From NCBI GenBank assembly GCA_903908785.1, contig CAIVTL010000519.1:1-7277 (forward strand): DNA of 7,277 bases, written 5' to 3'. Positions 1-5,331 of this stretch are shown here, piece after piece (position 1 is the first letter of the stretch; every line of letters begins with the position of its first letter). The position numbers and the translations under genes were made by a program. The stretch is from Caldifarciminota bacterium (GTDB taxonomy: Bacteria; Hydrothermota; Tepidihabitantia; Tepidihabitantales; Tepidihabitantaceae). Under the pieces are notes generated by a model that did no database searches, was not told the origin of the DNA, and worked only from the letters and a program-made list of their open reading frames with translations.

Positions 1-540
1 GACGAGCCGACGAACCACCTTGACATCCAGTCGCGGGAGATTCTGTTTGAGGCTATCCGCCGGTACAAGCGAACCGTGGTGTTCGCCGCGCACGACCGTT
101 TCATGCTCGATGAGCTGGCGGACAAGACAGTGCGGATTGAGGGTGGGCACGCGGCGTTGTTCCCCGGGAACTACAGTTACGCTGCCGGTCGCGTGGTAAA
201 GCACCCGACCGGAAATCCCAAATCCCAAATCCCAAATCCCAAATCTGGGAGTCCGAAGTCCATGGTCCATGGTCCAAAGCCCCATGCCCAGAGTCCAAAG
301 TCCGTAGTCCACGGTCCAAGGTCCAATGTCCCCAATCGTCATTCGTCATTCGTCAATCGCCAATCGGGAGACCCGGTGCGGGACATCGAACTGCGGCTGC
401 GGCAGGTTGAGTCCGAGTACGAGGCGGCGCGGCAGGGGATGAACTACAACCGGGTGCGCGAGCTGGCCGATGAGCGGAAGTACCTTGAGGCCGAGTTGCA
501 GGCGCGCAAGGCCGACCAGGTCGAAGGCGGGAAGACCTAG
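1..540 (+). CDS. ABC-F family ATPase, C-terminal fragment (5' end outside window)
   Basis: This is the last 179 residues of an ABC-F (translation-factor type) ATPase, a soluble protein that binds ribosomes. The fragment opens on the Walker B/D-loop motif DEPTNHLD (residues 1-8, catalytic Glu 2), diagnostic of the ABC-F group. The H-switch follows as AAHDRF (His 31; the usual Ser before His is Ala), and the ATPase domain closes with the typical FPGNYSY (about 54-60). Residues 71-121 are a Pro/Ser/Lys/His-rich low-complexity linker encoded by a heptanucleotide repeat. Residues 126-175 are charged and helical, like the C-terminal coiled coil of Uup/YdiF-type proteins. This is therefore the second ATPase domain plus tail; the first ATPase domain and arm must lie upstream. 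The stop TAG (538-540) abuts the next gene. Family call is firm; the exact ABC-F subtype and substrate (antibiotic protection, EF-P-like rescue, or other) cannot be told from this fragment. Confidence 0.9.
   Translation, partial: DEPTNHLDIQSREILFEAIRRYKRTVVFAAHDRFMLDELADKTVRIEGGHAALFPGNYSYAAGRVVKHPTGNPKSQIPNPKSGSPKSMVHGPKPHAQSPKSVVHGPRSNVPNRHSSFVNRQSGDPVRDIELRLRQVESEYEAARQGMNYNRVRELADERKYLEAELQARKADQVEGGKT
213..365 (+). repeat. Heptanucleotide tandem-repeat tract inside the ABC-F gene
   Basis: A 153-bp tract with 7-bp periodicity almost throughout. It has three blocks: AAATCCC four times exactly (213-240) plus a decayed copy; twelve units of form GTCCNNN or close to it in perfect 7-bp register (251-334); and GTCATTC, GTCATTC, GTCAATC, GCCAATC (338-365). 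Seven is not a multiple of three, so each pure block is read as the same cycle of codons in all three frames. The + strand has no stop. The tract length is 51 codons, so the downstream coiled coil stays in frame. It encodes a Pro/Ser/Lys-rich segment with repeated NPKS, SPKS and VHGP words. Confidence 0.9.
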
Positions 541-957
541 GTGGCGGGGCTGGGCGCGGGTTCCGACAAGGAGACGGCGCTGGCGGCACGGCTGGCCGGG
601 TTGGGCGTCAAGTCGGAAGACCTGGTTGAGAAGTTCGTCCGGGCCGGCGGGCCGGGGGGCCAGAACGTGAACAAGACCTCGACCGCGGTCTACCTGAAGC
701 ACCTGCCGTCGGGCATCGAGGTGAAGATGCAGCAGGAGCGGTCGCAGGCCCTGAACCGGTTCCTGGCAAGGCGGGCGCTGGCGGACAAGCTGGAGGCCCG
801 CCTGCGCGGCGCGCAGAGCGCGGAGGCTGCCCGGGTCGCAAAGCTTCGGCGACAGAAGCGGAAACGGTCCCGGCGCGCCAAGGATAAGGTGCTGGCGGCC
901 AAGCACTTGCAGGCGGCGCGGAAAACCGCACGTGCGCGGCCCGACCCGGACGCTTGA
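541..957 (+). CDS. Peptide chain release factor-like protein (GGQ domain, peptidyl-tRNA hydrolase type)
   Basis: A 138-residue protein with only the catalytic domain of class I release factors. GGPGGQNVNKTS (about residues 36-47) contains the GGQ motif that enters the ribosomal peptidyl-transferase centre and hydrolyses peptidyl-tRNA. It is followed by the RF domain-3 core (HLPSGIEVKMQQERSQALNR, about 57-76). No stop-codon recognition domain is present. The tail (about 95-138) is very rich in Lys/Arg, as in ArfB and mitochondrial MTRFR/C12orf65, where a basic tail contacts the ribosome. The IPSG-like core and RS..NR pattern resemble MTRFR-type proteins more than ArfB. A GTG start at 541 directly follows the upstream TAG; AAGGCGG (524-530) is a near-consensus ribosome-binding site 10 nt before it, and no later start leaves room for the domain. 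Likely role: rescue of stalled ribosomes, by family inference. It is probably co-transcribed with the ABC-F gene. RF-like identity is firm; exact subfamily is not. Confidence 0.88.
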   Translation: MAGLGAGSDKETALAARLAGLGVKSEDLVEKFVRAGGPGGQNVNKTSTAVYLKHLPSGIEVKMQQERSQALNRFLARRALADKLEARLRGAQSAEAARVAKLRRQKRKRSRRAKDKVLAAKHLQAARKTARARPDPDA

Positions 958-981
958 CAAGCGGCGCTCTTGGTCTATAAT
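954..981 (+). promoter_or_regulatory. Consensus sigma70-type promoter of the lipoprotein gene
   Basis: A perfect -35 box TTGACA (954-959) and a perfect -10 box TATAAT (976-981) are separated by 16 bp. The -35 box overlaps the TGA stop (955-957) of the release-factor-like gene. The predicted start near 988 gives a leader of about 38 nt before the ATG at 1027, with AGGAG (1017-1021) as ribosome-binding site. The ten bases 973-982 recur exactly around the -10 box upstream of the first subtilase. Confidence 0.88.
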
Positions 982-1026
982 CCTCCCGCTCCGCAGCACA
1001 ACTAAACCGTTTCAAAAGGAGTTCTG

Positions 1027-1647
1027 ATGAGAAATATCGTGAGAGCAGCCGCGGCACTGATGGTGGCAGCAGTCATCATTGGTTGTGGCGGCGGCCAGCA
1101 GCCGGCAAAGGTTGAGGCGCCGGCTCAGCCCGTGTTTGTCGCGCAGACAGTAACTGTACCGGCGATGAAGGTCGCCTCGATTGCCAAAATCGGTCCGTAT
1201 GCCGATGTCGGCAAGAGCATCAGCGACCTGATGGGTATCGTCCAGACGGAGAAGCTGACCGTGACCGGTATGCCGTTCGGTCTTTACTTCGACAACCCGA
1301 CGAAGGTGAAGCCGGAGAGCACGCGGTACGAGGTCTGCATACAGGTCGCGCCTACGGCTAAGAACAAGGCCATCGGGAAGACCGGCTTCGCCGTCAAGGA
1401 CGCGCCGGAGATGATGGTCGCGGCGACCGAGTACATGGGTCCGTACGACAAGGTTGCGCCGACCTATGAGAAGCTCTACAAATGGATCGGCGAGAACAAG
1501 TACGAAGCGGCCGGCCCGATGATTGAGTGGTACCTGAGCGATCCAGCCAAGGTCAAGCCGGAGTCGCTGATGGCCAAGATCGGTGCGGTCGTGAAGCCGG
1601 TAGCTCCGCCTGTCGACACGACCAAGAAGGTCCCGGCCGGCAAGTAG
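1027..1647 (+). CDS. Lipoprotein with GyrI-like (AraC effector-binding) domain
   Basis: A 206-residue predicted lipoprotein. A basic start and hydrophobic stretch (residues 1-18) lead to a lipobox VIIGC with Cys 20 as the lipidated residue; Gly 21 follows, so outer-membrane sorting is plausible if the cell has one. After a Pro/Ala/Gln linker (about 22-45) comes a GyrI-like domain (about 46-190), the fold that binds small hydrophobic ligands in AraC-type regulators and in SbmC/GyrI. The two halves of the fold are visibly duplicated with an exact 82-residue offset: GPY at 56-58 and 138-140, and KVKPES at 93-98 and 175-180. The second half carries the family's typical Glu in IEWYLSD (Glu 167); the equivalent in the first half is Gly. 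The tail is Pro/Lys-rich. The start is fixed by AGGAG 5 nt upstream. It has its own promoter and terminator, so it appears monocistronic. Ligand and function are unknown; binding of a small molecule at the cell envelope is inference. Confidence 0.85.
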   Translation: MRNIVRAAAALMVAAVIIGCGGGQQPAKVEAPAQPVFVAQTVTVPAMKVASIAKIGPYADVGKSISDLMGIVQTEKLTVTGMPFGLYFDNPTKVKPESTRYEVCIQVAPTAKNKAIGKTGFAVKDAPEMMVAATEYMGPYDKVAPTYEKLYKWIGENKYEAAGPMIEWYLSDPAKVKPESLMAKIGAVVKPVAPPVDTTKKVPAGK

Positions 1648-1652
1648 GCTAC

Positions 1653-1667
1653 CGGGGACAGTCCCCG
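1653..1667 (+). other. Short hairpin just after the lipoprotein stop codon
   Basis: CGGGGA (1653-1658) pairs with TCCCCG (1662-1667) across a 3-nt loop, five bases after the stop codon. No T-run follows, so it is not itself a terminator. It may protect the mRNA 3' end or act with the terminator that follows; this role is inferred. Confidence 0.45.
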
Positions 1668-1684
1668 ACAGCAGCCCGTCATTT

Positions 1685-1716
1685 CTGACCCCGCCTTGCG
1701 CGGGGTCAGCTTTTCT
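1685..1716 (+). terminator. Rho-independent terminator after the lipoprotein gene
   Basis: A perfect 10-bp stem, CTGACCCCGC (1685-1694) against GCGGGGTCAG (1700-1709), with a 5-nt loop, is followed by CTTTTCT (1710-1716). It lies 38 bp after the lipoprotein stop and separates that gene from the protease downstream. Confidence 0.88.
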
Positions 1717-1742
1717 ACCGCCCCGGCGAGCGCCGGTGGGAG

Positions 1743-1770
1743 AGTAGTGAGTCGGGAGTCGAGAGTGGGA
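1743..1770 (+). repeat. Short degenerate heptamer array (AGTNNNN)
   Basis: Four consecutive 7-bp units begin with AGT: AGTAGTG, AGTCGGG, AGTCGAG, AGTGGGA. The following GGAGTCCG (1773-1780) also occurs in the heptamer tract of the ABC-F gene (249-256). The array lies between the terminator and the next promoter, outside any gene. Confidence 0.6.
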
Positions 1771-1785
1771 CCGGAGTCCGTCTTT

Positions 1786-1827
1786 CACTATTGACAATTC
1801 ACAACTCACTATTCCAGGTTCGTGATT
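1786..1827 (+). repeat. Degenerate heptamer array (CACTATT type)
   Basis: Six units in 7-bp register: CACTATT, GACAATT, CACAACT, CACTATT, CCAGGTT, CGTGATT. The first four are clearly related and the last two are decayed. The segment is AT-rich compared with its surroundings. Style and period match the third block of the tract at 338-365, though the unit sequence differs. Confidence 0.6.
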
Positions 1828-1858
1828 CCCTTTCGGCCTCCGGGACGGTGCGGCATTA

Positions 1859-1886
1859 TTGACGTGGCAGAATAGCAGTCTATAAT
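1859..1886 (+). promoter_or_regulatory. Promoter of the first subtilase gene
   Basis: TTGACG (1859-1864, one mismatch from consensus) and a perfect TATAAT (1881-1886) are separated by 16 bp, the same spacing as the promoter at 954-981. The ten bases GTCTATAATC (1878-1887) are identical in both. Predicted leader is about 67 nt. It lies just after the heptamer arrays. Confidence 0.82.
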
Positions 1887-1918
1887 CGTTGGCGTCGGGC
1901 TGCCGGCCCGGCTGTCAG

Positions 1919-1930
1919 TCAGGATTAGTT
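1919..1930 (+). repeat. 12-bp word shared by both protease leaders, copy 1
   Basis: TCAGGATTAGTT occurs here, 29 nt before the first subtilase start, and again at 5232-5243 before the second. Here its GG-TTAG can pair with CTAACC (1939-1944) around one bulged A, forming a small hairpin just upstream of the ribosome-binding site; the copy at 5232 lacks that partner. It may be a regulatory site or a remnant of gene duplication. Confidence 0.5.
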
Positions 1931-1947
1931 AACAACCGCTAACCTCC

Positions 1948-1954
1948 AAGGAGG
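1948..1954 (+). promoter_or_regulatory. Ribosome-binding site fixing a GTG start
   Basis: A full AAGGAGG lies 5 nt before GTG at 1960. The codon immediately before that GTG (1957-1959) is an in-frame TAA, so the frame cannot start earlier. The GTG is followed by a good signal peptide. CCTCC (1943-1947) directly precedes the site and could mask part of it by pairing, although the loop between them would be very tight. Confidence 0.9.
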
Positions 1955-1959
1955 CATAA

Positions 1960-4900
1960 GTGAAGAGAACCATCCTTGCATGCCTGCTGGTGCTGTGCAC
2001 TGCCGGTTTCGGTCTGGTAACCCCGGATTTGCAGAAGCACATCGGCACGGCCGCGGCAGGCCAGTTGCTGCCGGTGCACATTATCATGAAGCAGCAGTTC
2101 GATATCCGACTGCTCAATTCGCTGGTTGACGGCATGCCGAAGCGGCAGCGTCGCGTGGAGGTGGCCCGGATTCTCCAGGACTACTCCGCACAGCAGCAGG
2201 CCGGACTGCTGGAGTTCCTCGGCGAGCGCGAGGCAGCGGGCGAAGCCAAGAGCGTGACATCGCTCTGGATAGTGAACGCGGTCTATTGCGAGGCGACTCC
2301 GGCGGTGATAAGCCTGGTCTCGGACATGGCCGACGTCAACTACGTCAACTACGACCTGGCCTATTCACCGAACCTGTTGGAGACGCCCGAGCCCACGTCC
2401 GGCAGCGAAGAGATTACGTGGGGCGTGGACAAGATTAACGCGCCCGCGGTCTGGGCACTTGGCTACACCGGGCAGGGCGTGGTCTGCGGCCATATCGACA
2501 CCGGCTGCAACTACAACCATATCGACCTTGCCGACCACATGTGGACCAATTCCCACTATCCGCACCACGGCTGGAACTTCGAAGACAACAGCAATGACCC
2601 GATGGACATTTCGGGCCACGGCACGCATACGTCGGGCACGGTGGCCGGCGACGGCACCGGCGGCTCCCAGACCGGGGTCGCGCCGGACGCCAACCTGATG
2701 ACCTGCCGCGTGCGCACGGTCGCGGATTCGGTGGCCGAGAGCCAGTGTTGGGAGGCGATGCAGTTCGTGATTTCGCCGCCGCTCGCCCCGGACAGCGGCG
2801 CTGACCTCTACACCATGTCGCTCGGCTGGTACATTTCGTGGAACCCGCACCAAGCAGCCTGGCGCCAGACCGCCGACGCGGTCCACGCCGCGGGCCTGAT
2901 TCAGTGCGTGGCCGCGGGCAACGAGCGCGGCACCCCTCCGCCGAACGGCTGCCGCTGCCCGGGCAACGTCCCGCCGCCGTGGTGGAATCCCGAGAACACC
3001 GGCGTGGGCGCGCTGTCGGGCGTCATGTCCATCGGCGCGACCGACGTGAACGACGCCATTGCCTCATTCTCGAGCCCGGGCCCGGTGACCTGGTCCGGCG
3101 TGCCGCCGTACAGCGACTACCCGTATCCGCCGGGCCTGACCCGGCCGGACATTTCCGCACCGGGCGTTGACGTCAAGTCGTGCGCGATGGGTGGCGGCTA
3201 CACCACCATGTCCGGCACTTCGATGGCAACTCCGCACACTGCGGGCGCGGTCTGCCTGATGCTTTCCAAGAATCCCACCCTTGAGCCGTGGGAAGTCGAC
3301 TCGATTCTCGAAATGACCTCCCTCGACCTCGGGCCCGCCGGCAAAGACACCGACTTCGGTGCGGGCCGGATTAACGCGCTGGCCGCGGTCGAGGCGACGC
3401 CCTTCCCCGGGCCGCGGCACGACGTCGGCATCGGCGACATCCTCGCTCCGGCCGACAGCATTTACCCGGAGCACCAGGTTGCGCCCGTGGTCGTCGTCGC
3501 GAACAAAGGCGACTACGTTGAGAGTGGCGTGCTGGTGCACGTCAAGGCCGAATCCGCGGGAACGCAGGTCTATTCCGACACCATCCGGATACCCGTCCTC
3601 GACACCCTCGACGTCGATACGCTAACGTTCGCGAACTGGAACGCCGGTCCGGGCGGGAATACCTACCTATTGACTTTCTGGCATTCCTACGTGCCGGATA
3701 CGGTTCCCGCCAACGACACGGCCCGGATTACCATCCTTACCCGGGGCCACGACATCGCGCTTGCCGGCATGAACGTCGACTCGGTGACGCGGGCCAACCG
3801 GCCGTTCACCCCGATTGCCCATCTCCAGAACGTCGGCGGGTACAACGAGGCAAATTTCATGGTCTTCTGCCGGGTTGACTCAGGGGCAGCGACTATCTAT
3901 TCCGAGTCAGCGGCGGTCGAATCGGTGGGCCTGGGCGCGATTGTCGACGTCAACTTCCCGACCTGGAACGTCGGCGGGGACAGCGTCCACTACCGCGTGA
4001 AGATGTTCCACAACCTCGCTTCGGACCAGCACCGCGCCAACGACACGCTGGTGAAGAATACGGTCTCGTCGGCCGGCACCATCCGTGTGGCCATCGAGAT
4101 TGCCGACAGCTCCATCGGCCGCCAGACGCCCAATGCCTGCTACGCGATTAACGCGCTCTGCCAGGCCCAGGGCTGGACCAGTGCCATCGTCGCCGGCGAT
4201 GAACTCGACGAGTGGAACGAACTGATGAACTACGACGTGGTCGTGACCGGCGACGTCGGCAACGCGGACAACGACTTCGACGTGTATGACAACAACCTGT
4301 CGAAGTGGGTGAGAAGCGGCGGCGGGTTCGTCGGCCTGGGCTGGATGGTGTTCGGGGTCTACCTGGGGCCCGGCCGTGGGTCAGCCATGGACTCGGTCGA
4401 TGCGGTCATGGCGCACGACAACTACGGATTCCAGACCGCGGGCGTGGTGCAGATGGTTGATACTACGCACCCGGTTACCCACGGCGTGTCGAACTTCAAC
4501 GTCTACGACTACGGCGAGTACTCGGTAGCCGGGCTCTGGCCCGGCGCGGTGATGCTCGGTAACTACGACGCCAACCCGGACAAGGCCTCGGTCGCGGTCA
4601 AGACGTATGGCGACGGCCGTTCGGTCTATCTCGGCCCGATTTACTTCGCCGACTTCGCCAGCCATAACAACGCCGGCATGTACACCAACGCGAACGCCGT
4701 GAAGTTGCTGCGCCAGTCGATCGTCTGGGCCGCTTCCGGACCGGGCGCCGGTATTGCCGGGCCGGGCGAAGTCGCCCCGGGCGGCGCGCGACTCAACTGG
4801 GCCGGGCCGAGCCCGTTCCGGTTCCGGACCACAATCAGCTACACGCTGCCCGCACCGGGCCACGTCAAGCTGGCGGTTTATGACCTCGCCGGCAAGCTAG

Positions 4901-5055
4901 TGAAGACCCTCGCGTCCGGCATCGAGCCGGCCGGGGTCAAACAGCTCTACTGGAACCGGACCAACGACGCCGGCAAGACCGTGGCCTGCGGCGTCTACTT
5001 CTGCCGGTTCGAGACCGAAGGCGTCAACGCCTCCCGCAAGCTGGTAATTCGCTAG
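1960..5055 (+). CDS. Secreted subtilisin-family (S8, bacillopeptidase F-like) protease with C-terminal sorting module
   Basis: A 1031-residue exported serine protease. Signal peptide: about 1-18. Pro-region: about 30-135, I9-like in position, ending with WIVNAVYCEATP (Cys 110). S8 catalytic domain: about 150-480, with Asp 180 in HIDTGC, His 220 in GHGTHT, oxyanion Asn 321 in AAGNE and Ser 421 in GTSMATPH. All key residues are present, so it should be active. The MSLGWY..WNP segment and wide inserts fit the bacillopeptidase F-like group. Two CARDB/Ig-like domains start near 487 and 597 with the same HD opening. Residues about 708-930 resemble a class I glutamine amidotransferase/ThuA-like fold, but the expected nucleophile elbow reads GLGWMVFG (792-799) with no Cys. 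Residues 957-1031 (ISYTLP.PG..KLAVYDLAGKLV through GVYF) are a FlgD-Ig-like C-terminal domain, typical of secretion-sorting tails in FCB bacteria. It has its own promoter and terminator. Likely role: extracellular or surface protein degradation; substrate unknown. Confidence 0.92.
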   Translation: MKRTILACLLVLCTAGFGLVTPDLQKHIGTAAAGQLLPVHIIMKQQFDIRLLNSLVDGMPKRQRRVEVARILQDYSAQQQAGLLEFLGEREAAGEAKSVTSLWIVNAVYCEATPAVISLVSDMADVNYVNYDLAYSPNLLETPEPTSGSEEITWGVDKINAPAVWALGYTGQGVVCGHIDTGCNYNHIDLADHMWTNSHYPHHGWNFEDNSNDPMDISGHGTHTSGTVAGDGTGGSQTGVAPDANLMTCRVRTVADSVAESQCWEAMQFVISPPLAPDSGADLYTMSLGWYISWNPHQAAWRQTADAVHAAGLIQCVAAGNERGTPPPNGCRCPGNVPPPWWNPENTGVGALSGVMSIGATDVNDAIASFSSPGPVTWSGVPPYSDYPYPPGLTRPDISAPGVDVKSCAMGGGYTTMSGTSMATPHTAGAVCLMLSKNPTLEPWEVDSILEMTSLDLGPAGKDTDFGAGRINALAAVEATPFPGPRHDVGIGDILAPADSIYPEHQVAPVVVVANKGDYVESGVLVHVKAESAGTQVYSDTIRIPVLDTLDVDTLTFANWNAGPGGNTYLLTFWHSYVPDTVPANDTARITILTRGHDIALAGMNVDSVTRANRPFTPIAHLQNVGGYNEANFMVFCRVDSGAATIYSESAAVESVGLGAIVDVNFPTWNVGGDSVHYRVKMFHNLASDQHRANDTLVKNTVSSAGTIRVAIEIADSSIGRQTPNACYAINALCQAQGWTSAIVAGDELDEWNELMNYDVVVTGDVGNADNDFDVYDNNLSKWVRSGGGFVGLGWMVFGVYLGPGRGSAMDSVDAVMAHDNYGFQTAGVVQMVDTTHPVTHGVSNFNVYDYGEYSVAGLWPGAVMLGNYDANPDKASVAVKTYGDGRSVYLGPIYFADFASHNNAGMYTNANAVKLLRQSIVWAASGPGAGIAGPGEVAPGGARLNWAGPSPFRFRTTISYTLPAPGHVKLAVYDLAGKLVKTLASGIEPAGVKQLYWNRTNDAGKTVACGVYFCRFETEGVNASRKLVIR

Positions 5056-5074
5056 ACCAGAGCCCGTAACATCA

Positions 5075-5107
5075 GTCGGGGCGGCTCCGCCGCCCCGACC
5101 CGTTTTC
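5075..5107 (+). terminator. Rho-independent terminator after the first subtilase
   Basis: A perfect 11-bp stem, GTCGGGGCGGC (5075-5085) against GCCGCCCCGAC (5089-5099), with loop TCC, is followed by CCGTTTTCT. It starts 20 nt after the stop codon and separates the two protease genes into different transcripts. Confidence 0.9.
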
Positions 5108-5132
5108 TGACTTAGTCCGACGCATCAGTTCA

Positions 5133-5141
5133 TGCTACAAT
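5133..5141 (+). promoter_or_regulatory. Possible extended -10 promoter element
   Basis: TGC followed by TACAAT (5136-5141) forms an extended -10 box, and CTACAATCC differs by one base from CTATAATCC in the lipoprotein promoter. No good -35 box sits at the right distance. Its last two bases are the first two bases of the decamer array that follows. If used, the leader of the second protease would be about 185 nt. Confidence 0.35.
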
Positions 5142-5169
5142 CCGTGTTCATCCGTGTTTATCTGTGGTT
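5140..5169 (+). repeat. Decamer tandem array
   Basis: Three 10-bp units in register: ATCCGTGTTC, ATCCGTGTTT, ATCTGTGGTT. The following AATCTCTGTT (5171-5180) may be a fourth, decayed unit. The array lies between terminator and start of the second protease. From memory, near-identical units recur between genes in many environmental bacterial genomes; I cannot confirm this here. Confidence 0.75.
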
Positions 5170-5199
5170 CAATCTCTGTTTCCGAGCCCGCTGGCCGGC

Positions 5200-5228
5200 T
5201 TGACATGGGCGACGGCAGACCGGAGAAT
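5200..5228 (+). promoter_or_regulatory. Candidate promoter of the second subtilase gene
   Basis: A perfect TTGACA (5200-5205) is followed after 17 bp by GAGAAT (5223-5228), which matches the -10 consensus at four of six positions including the important A2 and T6. The resulting leader would be about 95 nt. It competes with the extended -10 at 5133-5141 as the main start. Confidence 0.5.
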
Positions 5229-5231
5229 AGT

Positions 5232-5243
5232 TCAGGATTAGTT
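5232..5243 (+). repeat. 12-bp word shared by both protease leaders, copy 2
   Basis: TCAGGATTAGTT, identical to 1919-1930. Here it lies 88 nt before the start codon and just after the candidate -10 box. The surrounding leader is otherwise unlike the first one. Confidence 0.5.
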
Positions 5244-5331
5244 CCAGGTCCGGGGCAGCGCGACGGCTACGCGGCCATAGGTTTCCGCGCGCAGGCTTCG
5301 GCCCGCAATAATCAAACTCAGGAGGAATCTG

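Larger units (their letters stand above)
1648..1959 (+). other. 312-bp intergenic region between lipoprotein and first subtilase
   Basis: No gene is seen here. In order it holds a small hairpin (1653-1667), a strong terminator (1685-1716), a GC-rich inverted repeat (1723-1736, stem CCGGC/GCCGG), two heptamer arrays (1743-1770 and 1786-1827), a promoter (1859-1886), a short leader with a 12-bp word shared with the next protease gene (1919-1930), and the ribosome-binding site. Each supported element is listed separately. Confidence 0.7.

Noticed and set aside
213..365. Possible CRISPR array.
   Set aside because: Units are 7 bp with no spacers of regular length and no cas genes nearby; it is a simple tandem repeat that is translated in frame.
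346..999. A 217-residue antisense frame opposite the release-factor-like gene.
   Set aside because: Low-information Leu/Arg-rich product; the + strand carries the GGQ domain.
1723..1736. Second terminator after the lipoprotein gene.
   Set aside because: The stem CCGGC/GCCGG is short and is followed by GTGGGAG, without a T-run.
1012..1809. A 265-residue antisense frame covering the lipoprotein and its terminator.
   Set aside because: It runs across a strong terminator and the opposite strand has a promoter, ribosome-binding site and recognisable lipoprotein. No motif is seen in the antisense product.
1887..1947. Riboswitch-like structure in the first protease leader.
   Set aside because: Small hairpins exist (CGGGC/GCCCG at 1896-1910 and GG-TTAG/CTAACC at 1922-1944), but the leader is only about 67 nt and matches no riboswitch core that I recognise.
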